Positions 20,032 through 27,919 of a stretch of 64,000 nucleotides of DNA are shown here, piece after piece. Source of the DNA: Dactylosporangium siamense (GTDB lineage: Bacteria; Actinomycetota; Actinomycetes; Mycobacteriales; Micromonosporaceae); contig NZ_BONQ01000044.1 of NCBI RefSeq assembly GCF_016862795.1, positions 1 to 64,000 of the forward strand, in the 5' to 3' direction. Numbering within the stretch: position 1 is the stretch's first letter; each line of letters begins with the position of its first letter. Both the position numbers and the translations under genes were made by a program. The notes below the pieces were generated by a model. The model had not been told where the DNA came from. It did no database searches and worked only from the letters and a program-made list of their open reading frames with translations.

Positions 20032-21303
20032 ATGCTGAACGTGCCCCAGGGGGCGGCTCTCTCGATCGGTGCGGTGCTCGGCACCGGGGTCATCGCGCTG
20101 CCGGCCCTCGCCGCCCAGACCGCCGGGCCCGCCTCCCTCGTCGCCTGGGCCGCCCTGATCGCGCTGTCGGTGCCCCTGGCGGCGACGTTCGCCGCGCTCG
20201 GCGCCAGGTTCCCCGACTCGGGCGGCGTCGCCACCTACGCCCGGAAGGCGTTCGGTGAGCGCGCCGCGGCGGTCGTCGGCTGGTGCTTCTACCTGGCGGT
20301 GCCGGTCGGCGCGCCCGCGGCGGCGCTGTTCGCCGGGGCGTATGTGTCGGCCGCGCTCGGCGGCGGCACCCGCACGGAGCTGCTGACCGCCGCCGGGCTG
20401 ATGCTCGCGGTGACGGCCGGCAACCTCGGGGGCGTGCGGGTGTCCGGCCGGCTGCAGCTCGGGCTGGCGCTGCTGCTGGTCACGCTGCTGCTGACCGCCA
20501 CCGCGACCGCGCTGCCGCACGCGAAGGTCGAGCACCTGCAGCCGTTCGCGCCGCACGGCTGGTGGGCGGTCGGGTCGGCGGCGGCACTGCTGGTGTGGGG
20601 GTTCGCCGGGTGGGAGGCGGTCACGTCCCTGGCGGCCGACTTCCGGCGCCCCGAACGGGACCTGCCCCGCGCCACGGCGATCGCGCTCGTCGTCGTCGGG
20701 GTGCTGTACTTCGGCATCGCCGCCGCCAGCATCCTGGTGCTCGGACCGGCGCCGGGCGACGCGCCCCTCGCCGAACTGCTCGCCCGGGGCGTCGGCGGGC
20801 AGGTCAAGGTCCTCACCGCGGTCGCCGCGGTGCTGCTGACGCTGGGCACGATGAACGCCTACTACGCGGGCGCGGCCAAGCTCGGCGCGGCGCTCGGCCG
20901 GGACGCGGCGCTGCCCGCGTGGTTCGGCCGGGGCAGCGGGGCCGGTGAGGTGCCCCGGCGCAGCCTCGCCGTCGTCGCGGCGCTGGGTGGGGTGTCGCTG
21001 CTGCTCGCCACCCTGACCGGCACCGGCACCAGGCCGTTGGTGCTGCTGACCAGCGGCGCGTTTGTCCTGGTGTACGTCCTGGGCACGGCCGCCGCGCTGC
21101 GCCTGCTGCCCCGGCGGTCGCCGGTCTGGTGGTGCGCCGCCGTGGCCTTCGCCGCCTCGCTGGGCCTGCTGGCCCTCAGCGGCTGGTATGTCCTCGGCAC
21201 CGCGGCCGTGGCGGGCTGCGCCCTGGCCTACCAGAAATTCTCGGCAAAAAAGTTCGCCCGGCCTGTCGATCCGGCAGACGTCCCGATTGACGTAGGAGTG
21301 TAA
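20032..21303 (+). CDS. APC-family amino acid permease
   Basis: A 423-residue membrane protein with about twelve spans. The first span holds the APC substrate-binding glycine loop GAVLGTGVIALPAL; ALGARFPDSGGVATYARKAFG and FAGWEAVTSLAADFRRPERD are the other typical blocks. It is shorter than classical APC carriers but matches a common actinobacterial subgroup. The start is uncertain: ATG at 20032 or GTG at 20017. It is divergent from a GlxA-type AraC regulator, suggesting regulated import or export of an amine or amino acid. Confidence 0.82.
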   Translation: MLNVPQGAALSIGAVLGTGVIALPALAAQTAGPASLVAWAALIALSVPLAATFAALGARFPDSGGVATYARKAFGERAAAVVGWCFYLAVPVGAPAAALFAGAYVSAALGGGTRTELLTAAGLMLAVTAGNLGGVRVSGRLQLGLALLLVTLLLTATATALPHAKVEHLQPFAPHGWWAVGSAAALLVWGFAGWEAVTSLAADFRRPERDLPRATAIALVVVGVLYFGIAAASILVLGPAPGDAPLAELLARGVGGQVKVLTAVAAVLLTLGTMNAYYAGAAKLGAALGRDAALPAWFGRGSGAGEVPRRSLAVVAALGGVSLLLATLTGTGTRPLVLLTSGAFVLVYVLGTAAALRLLPRRSPVWWCAAVAFAASLGLLALSGWYVLGTAAVAGCALAYQKFSAKKFARPVDPADVPIDVGV

Positions 21304-21334
21304 GAGGACGTTTTCCCTTGAAGGAGTGCCCGCG

Positions 21335-21667
21335 ATGGCCCAGTACCTGATCCTGATCTACGAGAACGAGGCCGACTACGACAACGCGGACCCGTCCGTG
21401 TTCCAGGAGGTCATGGACGCACACAACCGCTTCTCGGAGCAGGTCGGCGAGAAGCTGGTCGGCGGCAACGCCCTGCAGCCGACCCAGACCGCCACCACGA
21501 TCCGCGGCGACGTCGTCACCGACGGCCCGTTCGTGGAGACGAAGGAGATCCTCGGCGGCTACTACGTCATCGAGGCGAAGGACCTCGACGAGGCCCTCGC
21601 GATCGGCAAGCTCTGCCCCGCCCGGTTCGGCGGCGTCGAGGTCCGCCCGGTGATGGTGTTCGAGTAG
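21335..21667 (+). CDS. YCII-related DGPF-domain protein
   Basis: A 110-residue protein with the family motif VTDGPFVETKEILGGYYVIE (about residues 61-80), a dimeric ferredoxin-like fold. AAGGAG lies 8 bases before the ATG at 21335. DGPF genes stand next to ECF42 sigma factors across many bacteria, and here the sigma gene starts only 5 bases after the stop. The protein is likely expressed with the sigma factor and may be part of its regulon or signal path; its biochemical activity is not known. Confidence 0.88.
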   Translation: MAQYLILIYENEADYDNADPSVFQEVMDAHNRFSEQVGEKLVGGNALQPTQTATTIRGDVVTDGPFVETKEILGGYYVIEAKDLDEALAIGKLCPARFGGVEVRPVMVFE

Positions 21668-21672
21668 TCGTC

Positions 21673-22914
21673 TTGGAGACCGCCGCCGTCCGTGAGGCGG
21701 TCGCCGACGCGCACCGTCGCGAGTGGGCCAGAGTGCTCGCCGCGACGGTGCGCGTCGCGCGCGACCTGGACCTCGCCGAGGAGTGCGTCCAGGACGCGTA
21801 CGTCGCCGCCATGGACGCCTGGCTGCGGCAGGGCGTGCCGGACAACCCCGGCGCGTGGCTGACCGTCGCCGCCCAGCGTCGCGCCCTCAACGCCCACAAG
21901 CGGGCCGCGACGCTGCGCTCCAAGCTGCCGCTGCTCGTGGTCCCGTCCGCGGACGACCCGCCCGACGCGCCCGACGAGATCCCCGACGACCGGCTCCGCC
22001 TCGTCTTCACCTGCTGCCACCCGGCGCTCGCCCGGGAGGCCCAGCTGGCGATCACGCTGCGCCTGGTCTGCGGGCTGACCACGGCGGAGATCGCCCGCGC
22101 GTTCCTGGTCAGCGAGCCGACCATGGCGGCCCGCGTCACCCGCGCGAAGAAGAAGATCGCGGCGGCGGCCATCCCCTACCGGGTGCCGCCCCTGGAGGAC
22201 CTGCCAGACCGGCTCGACGCCGTGCTCACCGTGGTGCACCTGGTCTTCACCACCGGCCACGCCGCCCCGACCGGCCCCGACCTGCTGCGCCCCGACCTGG
22301 TCGAGCGCGCGATCGACCTGGCCCGCACGCTGTGCGCCCTCATGCCCGACGAGCGCGAGGCGCAGGGACTGCTCGCCCTGATGCTGCTGCACGACGCCCG
22401 CCGCGCCACCCGCGTCGGCGCCGACGGCCGGCTGCTGCTCCTCGAGGAGCAGGACCGCACCCGGTGGGACACCGCCCAGATCGCCGACGGCCTGCGTCTG
22501 GTCCGCGGGGCGCTGCGCGGCGGTCGCCCGGGCCGCTTCGCCCTGCAGTCCGCGATCGCCGCCGTCTACACCGAGGCCCCCACCTACGCCGGGACCGACT
22601 GGCGGCAGCTGCGCGGCCTGTACGACCTCCTCCTGCACGCCTGGCCCTCACCGGTCGTCGCGCTGAACCGCGCGGTCGTCGTCGCGATGTCCGACGGCCC
22701 CGCCGCGGCGCTGCCGCTGCTCGACGCCCTCGCCGAGGACCCCAGGCTGGCGGGGTACCACTACCTGCCGGCGGCCCGGGCCGACCTGCTGCGCCGCCTG
22801 GACCGGATCCCGGAGGCCGACGCGGCGTACCGGACCGCGATCACCCTGTGCGACAACGCGGTGGAACGCGCCTTCCTGGAGTCCCGCCTGCGTGGCTCCG
22901 GCGCCCGGCCGTAA
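21673..22914 (+). CDS. ECF42-type sigma factor with C-terminal TPR-like extension
   Basis: A 413-residue sigma factor. Region 2 covers ECVQDAYVAAMDAWLRQG (about residues 37-54), region 4 covers LRLVCGLTTAEIARAFLVSE (about 127-146) followed by PTMAARVTRAKKKI. The C-terminal 240 residues form the DUF6596/TPR-like extension of ECF42, starting at PPLEDLPDRLDAVLTVVHL. ECF42 members lack an anti-sigma gene; the extension is thought to control activity. The start is a TTG at 21673, inferred from family alignment. Coupled with the DGPF gene just upstream. Confidence 0.88.
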   Translation: METAAVREAVADAHRREWARVLAATVRVARDLDLAEECVQDAYVAAMDAWLRQGVPDNPGAWLTVAAQRRALNAHKRAATLRSKLPLLVVPSADDPPDAPDEIPDDRLRLVFTCCHPALAREAQLAITLRLVCGLTTAEIARAFLVSEPTMAARVTRAKKKIAAAAIPYRVPPLEDLPDRLDAVLTVVHLVFTTGHAAPTGPDLLRPDLVERAIDLARTLCALMPDEREAQGLLALMLLHDARRATRVGADGRLLLLEEQDRTRWDTAQIADGLRLVRGALRGGRPGRFALQSAIAAVYTEAPTYAGTDWRQLRGLYDLLLHAWPSPVVALNRAVVVAMSDGPAAALPLLDALAEDPRLAGYHYLPAARADLLRRLDRIPEADAAYRTAITLCDNAVERAFLESRLRGSGARP

Positions 22915-22942
22915 GGGCCCGGGCGCCGGAGCGCGGTGCGGA

Positions 22943-22995
22943 CCCTGCCGGCCCGGCGGGAGGGGCCGTGGAAGCCCGACGCCGGCCCGGCAGGG
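22943..22995. terminator. Bidirectional hairpin between convergent genes
   Basis: CCCTGCCGGCCCGGCG pairs with CGCCGGCCCGGCAGGG, one mismatch in 16, around a 21-base loop. It lies between the ECF42 gene and the convergent 63-codon gene, so it can serve both strands. Confidence 0.65.
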
Positions 22996-23004
22996 CCGCT
23001 CGTT

Positions 23005-23196
23005 TCAGCAGGGGATCAGTTCACCCCGCCGGGCGCGGACGCGCGTGCCGTCCACCAGCGTGATCTCGACGCGGCCGTTGACGTCGGTGTCCCCGAACGC
23101 GTAGATCTCCTTGCCGTCGTGCGGGGCCAGCTCGGCGTGGTGCACGCCGTTCCGGTCCGGCCGCAGGACCCACTTCAATTCCGGCGATTTACCCAT
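23005..23196 (-). CDS. Small conserved-looking protein of unknown function (63 aa)
   Basis: A 63-residue soluble protein starting MGKSPELKWVLRPDRNGV and ending ELIPC. It contains HHAELAPHDGKEIYAFGD and VEITLVDGTRVRARRGEL, a short beta-rich pattern with a C-terminal cysteine. A GGGGGTGGG precedes the ATG at 23196 and codon use is normal, which supports it as a real gene. I do not recognise the family. It follows the SnoaL-like gene on the same strand after 94 bp, with a small GC hairpin (23237-23257) between them. Confidence 0.6.
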   Translation of the reverse strand: MGKSPELKWVLRPDRNGVHHAELAPHDGKEIYAFGDTDVNGRVEITLVDGTRVRARRGELIPC

Positions 23197-23236
23197 TTCG
23201 CCCACCCCCTCGTCCGAGGCTAACGGCCGGGGAGCC

Positions 23237-23257
23237 GCCCCGGTGCGCACCCGGGGC
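23237..23257. other. GC hairpin between SnoaL-like and 63-aa genes
   Basis: GCCCCGG and CCGGGGC pair around a 7-base loop in the 94-bp gap. It could be a weak terminator for the SnoaL-like gene or part of the leader of the small gene. Nothing else is visible in the gap. Confidence 0.35.
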
Positions 23258-23290
23258 CCGGGGCACCCGTGTGAGTGAGGGCGGCCGGAT

Positions 23291-23662
23291 TCAGCGCAGG
23301 CCGCCCGGCCAGGCGAGGTATTCGCGGAAGTGGTGCACGAGCCCGTCGCGCACCTCGAAGACCAGGCACAGCCGCTGGGTGAAGGGCTCACCGTGCATGG
23401 TGCCGGTCACCTGGACCTCGAACGCGACCCCGGCCTCCCCCGTCAGCACCGAGTGCACCACGAGGTCGGCGCGCACGGAGTCGGCCAGCCACTCGAAGAA
23501 GCGGATCGCGTCGGCGGCGCCGTGGCGCACCCCGGCGAACCCCTCGACGGGCACGTGGAACGTCACGGACCCGGCGAGCATGCCGACGAGCCGGGTCCAG
23601 TCGCCCGTCGCCGCGCCCAAGATCCAGTGATGCATGGCGGTCATTGCCGGATGCATTTCCAT
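23291..23662 (-). CDS. SnoaL-like / NTF2-fold protein
   Basis: A 123-residue single-domain protein of the SnoaL/NTF2-like fold: an N-terminal helix (MHHWILGAATGDWTRLVGML), SVTFHVPVEGFAGVRHG, then FFEWLADSV and the beta-sheet HGEPFTQRLCLVFEVRDGLVHHFREYL. Such proteins are small cyclases, isomerases or ligand binders in polyketide and other pathways; no partner pathway is nearby. I start it at the ATG at 23662, which has GGAG 5 bases upstream; 23683 is an alternative. It is divergent from the ROK regulator. Confidence 0.7.
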   Translation of the reverse strand: MEMHPAMTAMHHWILGAATGDWTRLVGMLAGSVTFHVPVEGFAGVRHGAADAIRFFEWLADSVRADLVVHSVLTGEAGVAFEVQVTGTMHGEPFTQRLCLVFEVRDGLVHHFREYLAWPGGLR

Positions 23663-23748
23663 CGCCACTCCAGGGGTGCTCATTTTGCCTGAAACAAGCA
23701 GAACCAAACTCGGGGAAGCGCTCTACCGCAGTGTCTATTGACTGGACC

Positions 23749-25023
23749 ATGAGGAATGCGAATACTCAAGTCATGTCGCCGCTCGACTCGAGCTCCGCCC
23801 AACGCAGCGCGAACCGCAGCCGTGTGATCCACGCGCTGCGGCAGCACGGTGCGATGAGCCGGGCCGCGCTCGCCGAGATCGGGCTGTCCCGCTCGACGGT
23901 CGCCAGCGTCGTCGGCGAGCTGATCGACGCCGGCGCGGTGGTCGAGCTCGGCGGGGACGGACCACGGGCCGGCAACGGCAACGGCAACGGCTTCGCCGCA
24001 CCCGGCAACGGGTTCGGCGCCAACCGCGGCGGCGCGGCGAAGGCGGGCCGGCCGCCGACGCTGATCGGGCTCAAGGGCAGCCTCGGCGCCGCCGTCGGCG
24101 TCGAGATCGGCAACGGCATCGTGCGGATCGCGGTGTGCGACGTCGCGCAGGAGCTGCTGCGGCACCAGGCGGTCGCGGTCGACGAGCAGACCTCACCCGA
24201 GGACACCCTGCTGCTGGTCGACCGGCTGATCGACGGGCTGCTGGAGCAGACCGGGTTCCGCCGCGACGAGGTGATCGGGGTCGGCATCGCCATGCCGGGG
24301 CCGATCCAGCGCCGGACCGGGCTCACCGGCCGCGCGTGCACCCTCAAACCGTGGGTGGGCCTGGACCCGCGGCTGCTCGGCGAGCACGTCCTCGGGCTGC
24401 CGGTGCACGCCGGCAACGACGCCAACCTCGCCGCCCTGGCCGAGATGACCTGGGGCGCCGCGCGGGGGCTGCGGGACTATGCCTACATCTACACCGCCAC
24501 CGGCATCGGCGCGGGCTTCGTGATGGACGGAAGCCTCTACGTCGGCGCCAACGGCACGGCCGGCGAGATCGGCCACACCACGATCAACGAGGACGGCCTG
24601 GTGTGCGCGTGCGGCGGCCGGGGATGCCTGAACACCCTGGCCAACCCGGACGCCATCACTGACCAGCTGTGGCAGAGCCACGGCCGCCGGCCCTCGATCG
24701 GCGAGGTGATCGCCCTCGCGCACGAGGGCGACGCCGGGTGCCGCCGCGTCCTCGCCGACGCGGGCCGGCACATCGGGGTCGCCATGGCCAACATGTACAA
24801 CCTGCTCGACCCCGAGCTGATCGTGCTCGGGGGCAGTCTCGCGCCGGCCGGTGACATCCTCATCGAGCCGCTGCGCCAGTCGATGATGCGCCGCGCGATC
24901 CACGCCGGGGAGGCCGTCCCCGACGTCGTCGCCGGTGAGATCGGTATCGACGTGGTCGTCGTCGTGGGTGCGGCCGCCGCCGTGCTCCGCGACGCCACCA
25001 GGTTTCCGCTCCCCGTCCGCTGA
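23749..25023 (+). CDS. ROK-family transcriptional regulator
   Basis: A 424-residue repressor: N-terminal winged helix (about residues 17-70; HGAMSRAALAEIGLSRSTVA), an unusual linker of glycine-asparagine repeats (GNGNGNGFAAPGNGFG, about 80-100), then a ROK sugar-kinase-like domain. The ROK zinc motif CACGGRGCLNT (about 285-295) and the EIGHT glucose/phosphate-sensing histidine are present. ROK regulators sense sugars, and this one precedes a sugar ABC importer with a lactonase, its likely regulon. The start could be ATG at 23749 or 23773. Its 3' end forms the first copy of a 58-bp tandem duplication. Confidence 0.88.
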   Translation: MRNANTQVMSPLDSSSAQRSANRSRVIHALRQHGAMSRAALAEIGLSRSTVASVVGELIDAGAVVELGGDGPRAGNGNGNGFAAPGNGFGANRGGAAKAGRPPTLIGLKGSLGAAVGVEIGNGIVRIAVCDVAQELLRHQAVAVDEQTSPEDTLLLVDRLIDGLLEQTGFRRDEVIGVGIAMPGPIQRRTGLTGRACTLKPWVGLDPRLLGEHVLGLPVHAGNDANLAALAEMTWGAARGLRDYAYIYTATGIGAGFVMDGSLYVGANGTAGEIGHTTINEDGLVCACGGRGCLNTLANPDAITDQLWQSHGRRPSIGEVIALAHEGDAGCRRVLADAGRHIGVAMANMYNLLDPELIVLGGSLAPAGDILIEPLRQSMMRRAIHAGEAVPDVVAGEIGIDVVVVVGAAAAVLRDATRFPLPVR

Positions 25024-25106
25024 CACCCGCCGCCGTCAGGCGGCCGCCGACGCCACCAGGTTTCCGCTTCCCGCTCGCTGACACCCGCCGCCGTCAGGCG
25101 GCCGCC
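24991..25106. repeat. 58-bp tandem duplication spanning the ROK stop codon
   Basis: Two copies (24991-25048 and 25049-25106) start GACGCCACCAGGTTTCCGCT and end CCGTCAGGCGGCCGCC; the first holds the last codons and stop of the ROK gene. Each contains a GCCGCC-GTCA-GGCGGC hairpin. Near-identity suggests a recent duplication of the gene end with its terminator-like stem. Confidence 0.85.
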
Positions 25107-25110
25107 GACC

Positions 25111-25147
25111 CGCCGGCCGGCCTTCCCAACCCGACGGCCGGCCGGCG
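25111..25147. terminator. Hairpin terminator after the ROK gene
   Basis: CGCCGGCCGGCC pairs perfectly with GGCCGGCCGGCG around a 13-base loop, 88 bp past the ROK stop. It has no T-run. Confidence 0.6.
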
Positions 25148-25290
25148 CACACCCGGAACACCCCGAAGAAACGCGCCCGCAGACACCCCGGAAACACCCT
25201 GGGAAAACACCCCGGAAAACGCACCGGAAAACGCATCCCGAAACCACGGGAAACGCACCGCGCTGAGCCCAGCGCGCCCAAAAGAGGAAA

Positions 25291-25316
25291 CGGCCAGAGC
25301 GAAACGGCTCTGGCCG
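25291..25316 (-). terminator. Perfect hairpin with T-rich tail on the minus strand
   Basis: CGGCCAGAGC and GCTCTGGCCG pair around GAAACG. On the minus strand the stem is followed by TTTCCTCTTTT, the most terminator-like tail in the window. No minus-strand gene is seen that needs it, so it may block antisense transcription into the ROK gene or end a small antisense RNA. Confidence 0.5.
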
Positions 25317-25394
25317 CCCTGCCGCACGCCAATGCAGCACAAACAACCGGCCGCGGATTGCCGTCCGCGCCCGATCGTCGAAGGTGGAGCAACC

Positions 25395-26483
25395 ATGATG
25401 CTACCGCGCTACGCGAAGGCCCTCCTGGCGCTCGCGCTCCTGCTGCCGGGCACCGTCGCCTGCAGTTCGGAGAAGGCCACCCCGCAGGAGAGCAAGGGAA
25501 AGCTGAAGATCGCCCTGTCCAACTCGTTCATCGGCAACGGCTGGCGGGTCGAGATGGAGAACGTGTTCAAGGCGGCGTGCGCGATGCCGCCGTACAAGGA
25601 CCAGGTCGACTGCAGCGTGTTCAACGCCGGCAACGACGTGGCCACGCAGAGCCGCCAGATCTCCAACCTGATCGCCCAGGGGGTCGACGGGATCGTCATC
25701 AACGCCGCGTCGACCAGCGGCCTCAACGGTGTCGTCCAGCAGGCCTGCGACCGCAAGATCGTGGTCGTGTCGTTCGACAACACCGTCGACAACAAGTGCG
25801 GCCTGACGGTCAACACCGACCAGGTCAAGTTCGGTGAGCAGCTCGCCCAGTTCATCGTCGACCAGCTCAAGGGCCAGGGCAACGTCGTCATGGTGACCGG
25901 GGTGGCCGGCACCGGCGCCGACAACGACCGCAACGCCGGTGCGAAGAAGGTGTTCGACGCCAACCCGGGCATCAAGGTCGTCGCCACCTACAGCGGCTCG
26001 TGGGACTCCGCGACCGCGCAACGGCAGACCGCGGCGCAGCTGCCGAGCCTGCCGAAGGTCGACGGGGTGTGGGTCTCCGGCGGCACCGACGGTGTGATCA
26101 AGGCGTTCCTGGAGGCGAACCGGCCGGTCCCGGTCGTCGGTGGCGAGGCCGAGAACGGCTTCCGCAAGTACCTGGCCGGGGTGACGCCACCGAAGGTCAA
26201 CGGCATGTCGATCGGGCAGCCGCCGTTCCTGTCGGTGATCTCCCTGGAGCTGGCCCGGGCCGTGATCAAGGGTGAGCACCCGAAGACCAGTGTGACGATC
26301 CCGTTCCCGATGGTCACGTCGGAGACCGTGAAGGTCGGCGAGACCGTGTTCCCGGACCTGCCGGACAGCTTCTTCGCCGACTTCACCGACTCCGGCCCCA
26401 ACGCGACCGTCGTGCTGTGCCAGGAGGCGGCGACCGACGGCACGCCGTGCCCGGGCAAGACCCTCGCGGTGAAGCTCGGATGA
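25395..26483 (+). CDS. Sugar ABC transporter substrate-binding lipoprotein
   Basis: A 362-residue periplasmic-binding-type lipoprotein. The signal sequence has lipobox LPGTVACSS, with lipidated Cys at about residue 23. The mature part is a type I sugar-binding fold of the RbsB/peripla_BP_4 group: KIALSNSFIGNGWRVEMENV, IAQGVDGIVINAAST, VVSFDNTVD and VWVSGGTDGVIKAFLEAN. Extra cysteine pairs (for example in CAMPP...VDCSVF) suggest disulfides. GGTGGAG lies 5 bases before the ATG. It is the first gene of an importer operon with ATPase and two permeases; the sugar is not identifiable here. Confidence 0.88.
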   Translation: MMLPRYAKALLALALLLPGTVACSSEKATPQESKGKLKIALSNSFIGNGWRVEMENVFKAACAMPPYKDQVDCSVFNAGNDVATQSRQISNLIAQGVDGIVINAASTSGLNGVVQQACDRKIVVVSFDNTVDNKCGLTVNTDQVKFGEQLAQFIVDQLKGQGNVVMVTGVAGTGADNDRNAGAKKVFDANPGIKVVATYSGSWDSATAQRQTAAQLPSLPKVDGVWVSGGTDGVIKAFLEANRPVPVVGGEAENGFRKYLAGVTPPKVNGMSIGQPPFLSVISLELARAVIKGEHPKTSVTIPFPMVTSETVKVGETVFPDLPDSFFADFTDSGPNATVVLCQEAATDGTPCPGKTLAVKLG

Positions 26484-27919
26484 TGGACACGTACGCCGTG
26501 CACGCCGAAGGAGTCGACCGCTCCTTCGGCGGGGTGCGGGCTCTGCGGGGCGCGTCGTTCGCGGCGCGTCCCGGCGAGATCCACGCGCTCGCCGGCGAGA
26601 ACGGCGCCGGCAAGAGCACGATGATCAAGGTGCTCTGCGGCCTCGTCAAGCCCGACCGGGGCACCGTCCGCGTCACCGGGCGGCTCGCGACGGCGTTCCA
26701 GGAGCTGTCGCTGCTGCCGGACCTCACGATCGCGGAGAACCTGCTGCTGCACGACCCGCCACGCGGACGGCTCGGTCTGGTCGTGCGGCGGCGGCTGGTC
26801 CCGGTGGCGAAGGAGGTCCTGCACGAGCACGGCATCGACGACCTCGACCCGCGCACCGTCACCCGCGACCTGTCGGTGGCGCACCGGCAGGTCGTGGAGC
26901 TGGTGCGGGTCCTCGCCACCCGGCCGGAGGTGCTGATCCTGGACGAGCCGACCGCGGCGCTGCAGGAGCAGCAGGTGGCGTGGCTGGCCGAGCACATGCG
27001 ACGGCTGCGGGCGGAGGGCTGCTGCGTGGTGTTCACCTCGCACCGGTGGCGCGAGATCGAGGCCCTCGCCGACCGGGTGACCGTCTTCCGCAACGGCACC
27101 CACGTCACGACCCGGGAGCGGCTCACCGAGTCCGAGGCGGTCACCCTGATGAGCGGCCGCACCCTGGACGCCACATATCCACCACTCGCCCCACCGGGCG
27201 ACACCGTCGCCCTCGAAGCGCGGGTCGGCGATGTCGAGGTCAAGCTGCATCGCGGCGAGATCCTCGGCATCGGCGGGCTGGCCGGGCAGGGCCAGCGCGA
27301 GCTGTTCCTCACGTTGTTCGGGGCCGGACGGCAGAAGCCGGCCGTCACGGTCGGCGGCACGGCACGCACGATCAGGAAGCCGAAGGACGCGATCCGGGCC
27401 GGGATCGGCATCGCGTACGTGCCGGAGGACCGCAAGGCCGAAGGGCTGCTGCTGCCCATGTCGGTGCGGGACAACCTGGCCCTCGCCACCCTCGAGCGGC
27501 GCTCGGTCGCCGGGTTCGTGCGCCGGGCCGCGGAGCACCGGGCGGTGCGCGACATCGTGGACCGGCTCGCGGTGCGCACCGCGTCGACCGGCCACCCCGT
27601 CGGCACCCTCTCCGGCGGCAACCAGCAGAAGGTCCTGATGGGCCGCTGGCTGCTCAGCGGCGCCGAGGTGCTGCTGCTGTTCGACGTGACCCGGGGCGTG
27701 GACGCCGCGACGAAACACGACTTCTACGCCCTCGTCGCCGACCTCGCCGCGCAGGGGCGGGCGGTCCTGCTGTACTCCAGCGAGACCGAGGAGATCGCGC
27801 ACCTGTGCCACCGGGTCCTGGTGATGCGGGAGGGCCGGGTGGCGGCGGAGCTGGAGGGGCCCGTCGGTGACGCGGAGCTGATCGTCGCGGCGGCGATGCG
27901 GGAGCGTGAACATGTCTGA
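26480..27919 (+). CDS. Sugar ABC transporter ATP-binding protein (double NBD, RbsA/MglA type)
   Basis: A 479-residue ATPase with two nucleotide-binding domains. NBD1 has Walker A AGENGAGKST (about residues 36-45), an unusual signature DLSVAHRQVVELV and Walker B EVLILDEPTAAL. NBD2 has the degenerate Walker A region GLAGQGQRELFLTLFG and a canonical LSGGNQQKVLMGRW signature, but its Walker B reads EVLLLFDVTRGVD. This asymmetric pattern is normal for the CUT2 family. Its start overlaps the binding-protein stop as ATGA. Confidence 0.92.
   Translation: MMDTYAVHAEGVDRSFGGVRALRGASFAARPGEIHALAGENGAGKSTMIKVLCGLVKPDRGTVRVTGRLATAFQELSLLPDLTIAENLLLHDPPRGRLGLVVRRRLVPVAKEVLHEHGIDDLDPRTVTRDLSVAHRQVVELVRVLATRPEVLILDEPTAALQEQQVAWLAEHMRRLRAEGCCVVFTSHRWREIEALADRVTVFRNGTHVTTRERLTESEAVTLMSGRTLDATYPPLAPPGDTVALEARVGDVEVKLHRGEILGIGGLAGQGQRELFLTLFGAGRQKPAVTVGGTARTIRKPKDAIRAGIGIAYVPEDRKAEGLLLPMSVRDNLALATLERRSVAGFVRRAAEHRAVRDIVDRLAVRTASTGHPVGTLSGGNQQKVLMGRWLLSGAEVLLLFDVTRGVDAATKHDFYALVADLAAQGRAVLLYSSETEEIAHLCHRVLVMREGRVAAELEGPVGDAELIVAAAMREREHV

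Larger units (their letters stand above)
25024..25394. other. Structured 370-bp intergenic region before the sugar ABC operon
   Basis: No credible gene. In order it holds the second copy of a 58-bp duplication, a 12-bp-arm hairpin (25111-25147), about 110 bp of degenerate repeats built on ACACCCCGGAAA (about 25148-25258) that are unusually A-rich on this strand, a GCGCTG/CAGCGC hairpin (25260-25275) and a perfect 10-bp-arm hairpin (25291-25316). Read on the minus strand, the last hairpin is followed by TTTCCTCTTTT, as in an intrinsic terminator. The promoter of the ABC operon must lie here or just downstream. Confidence 0.7.
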
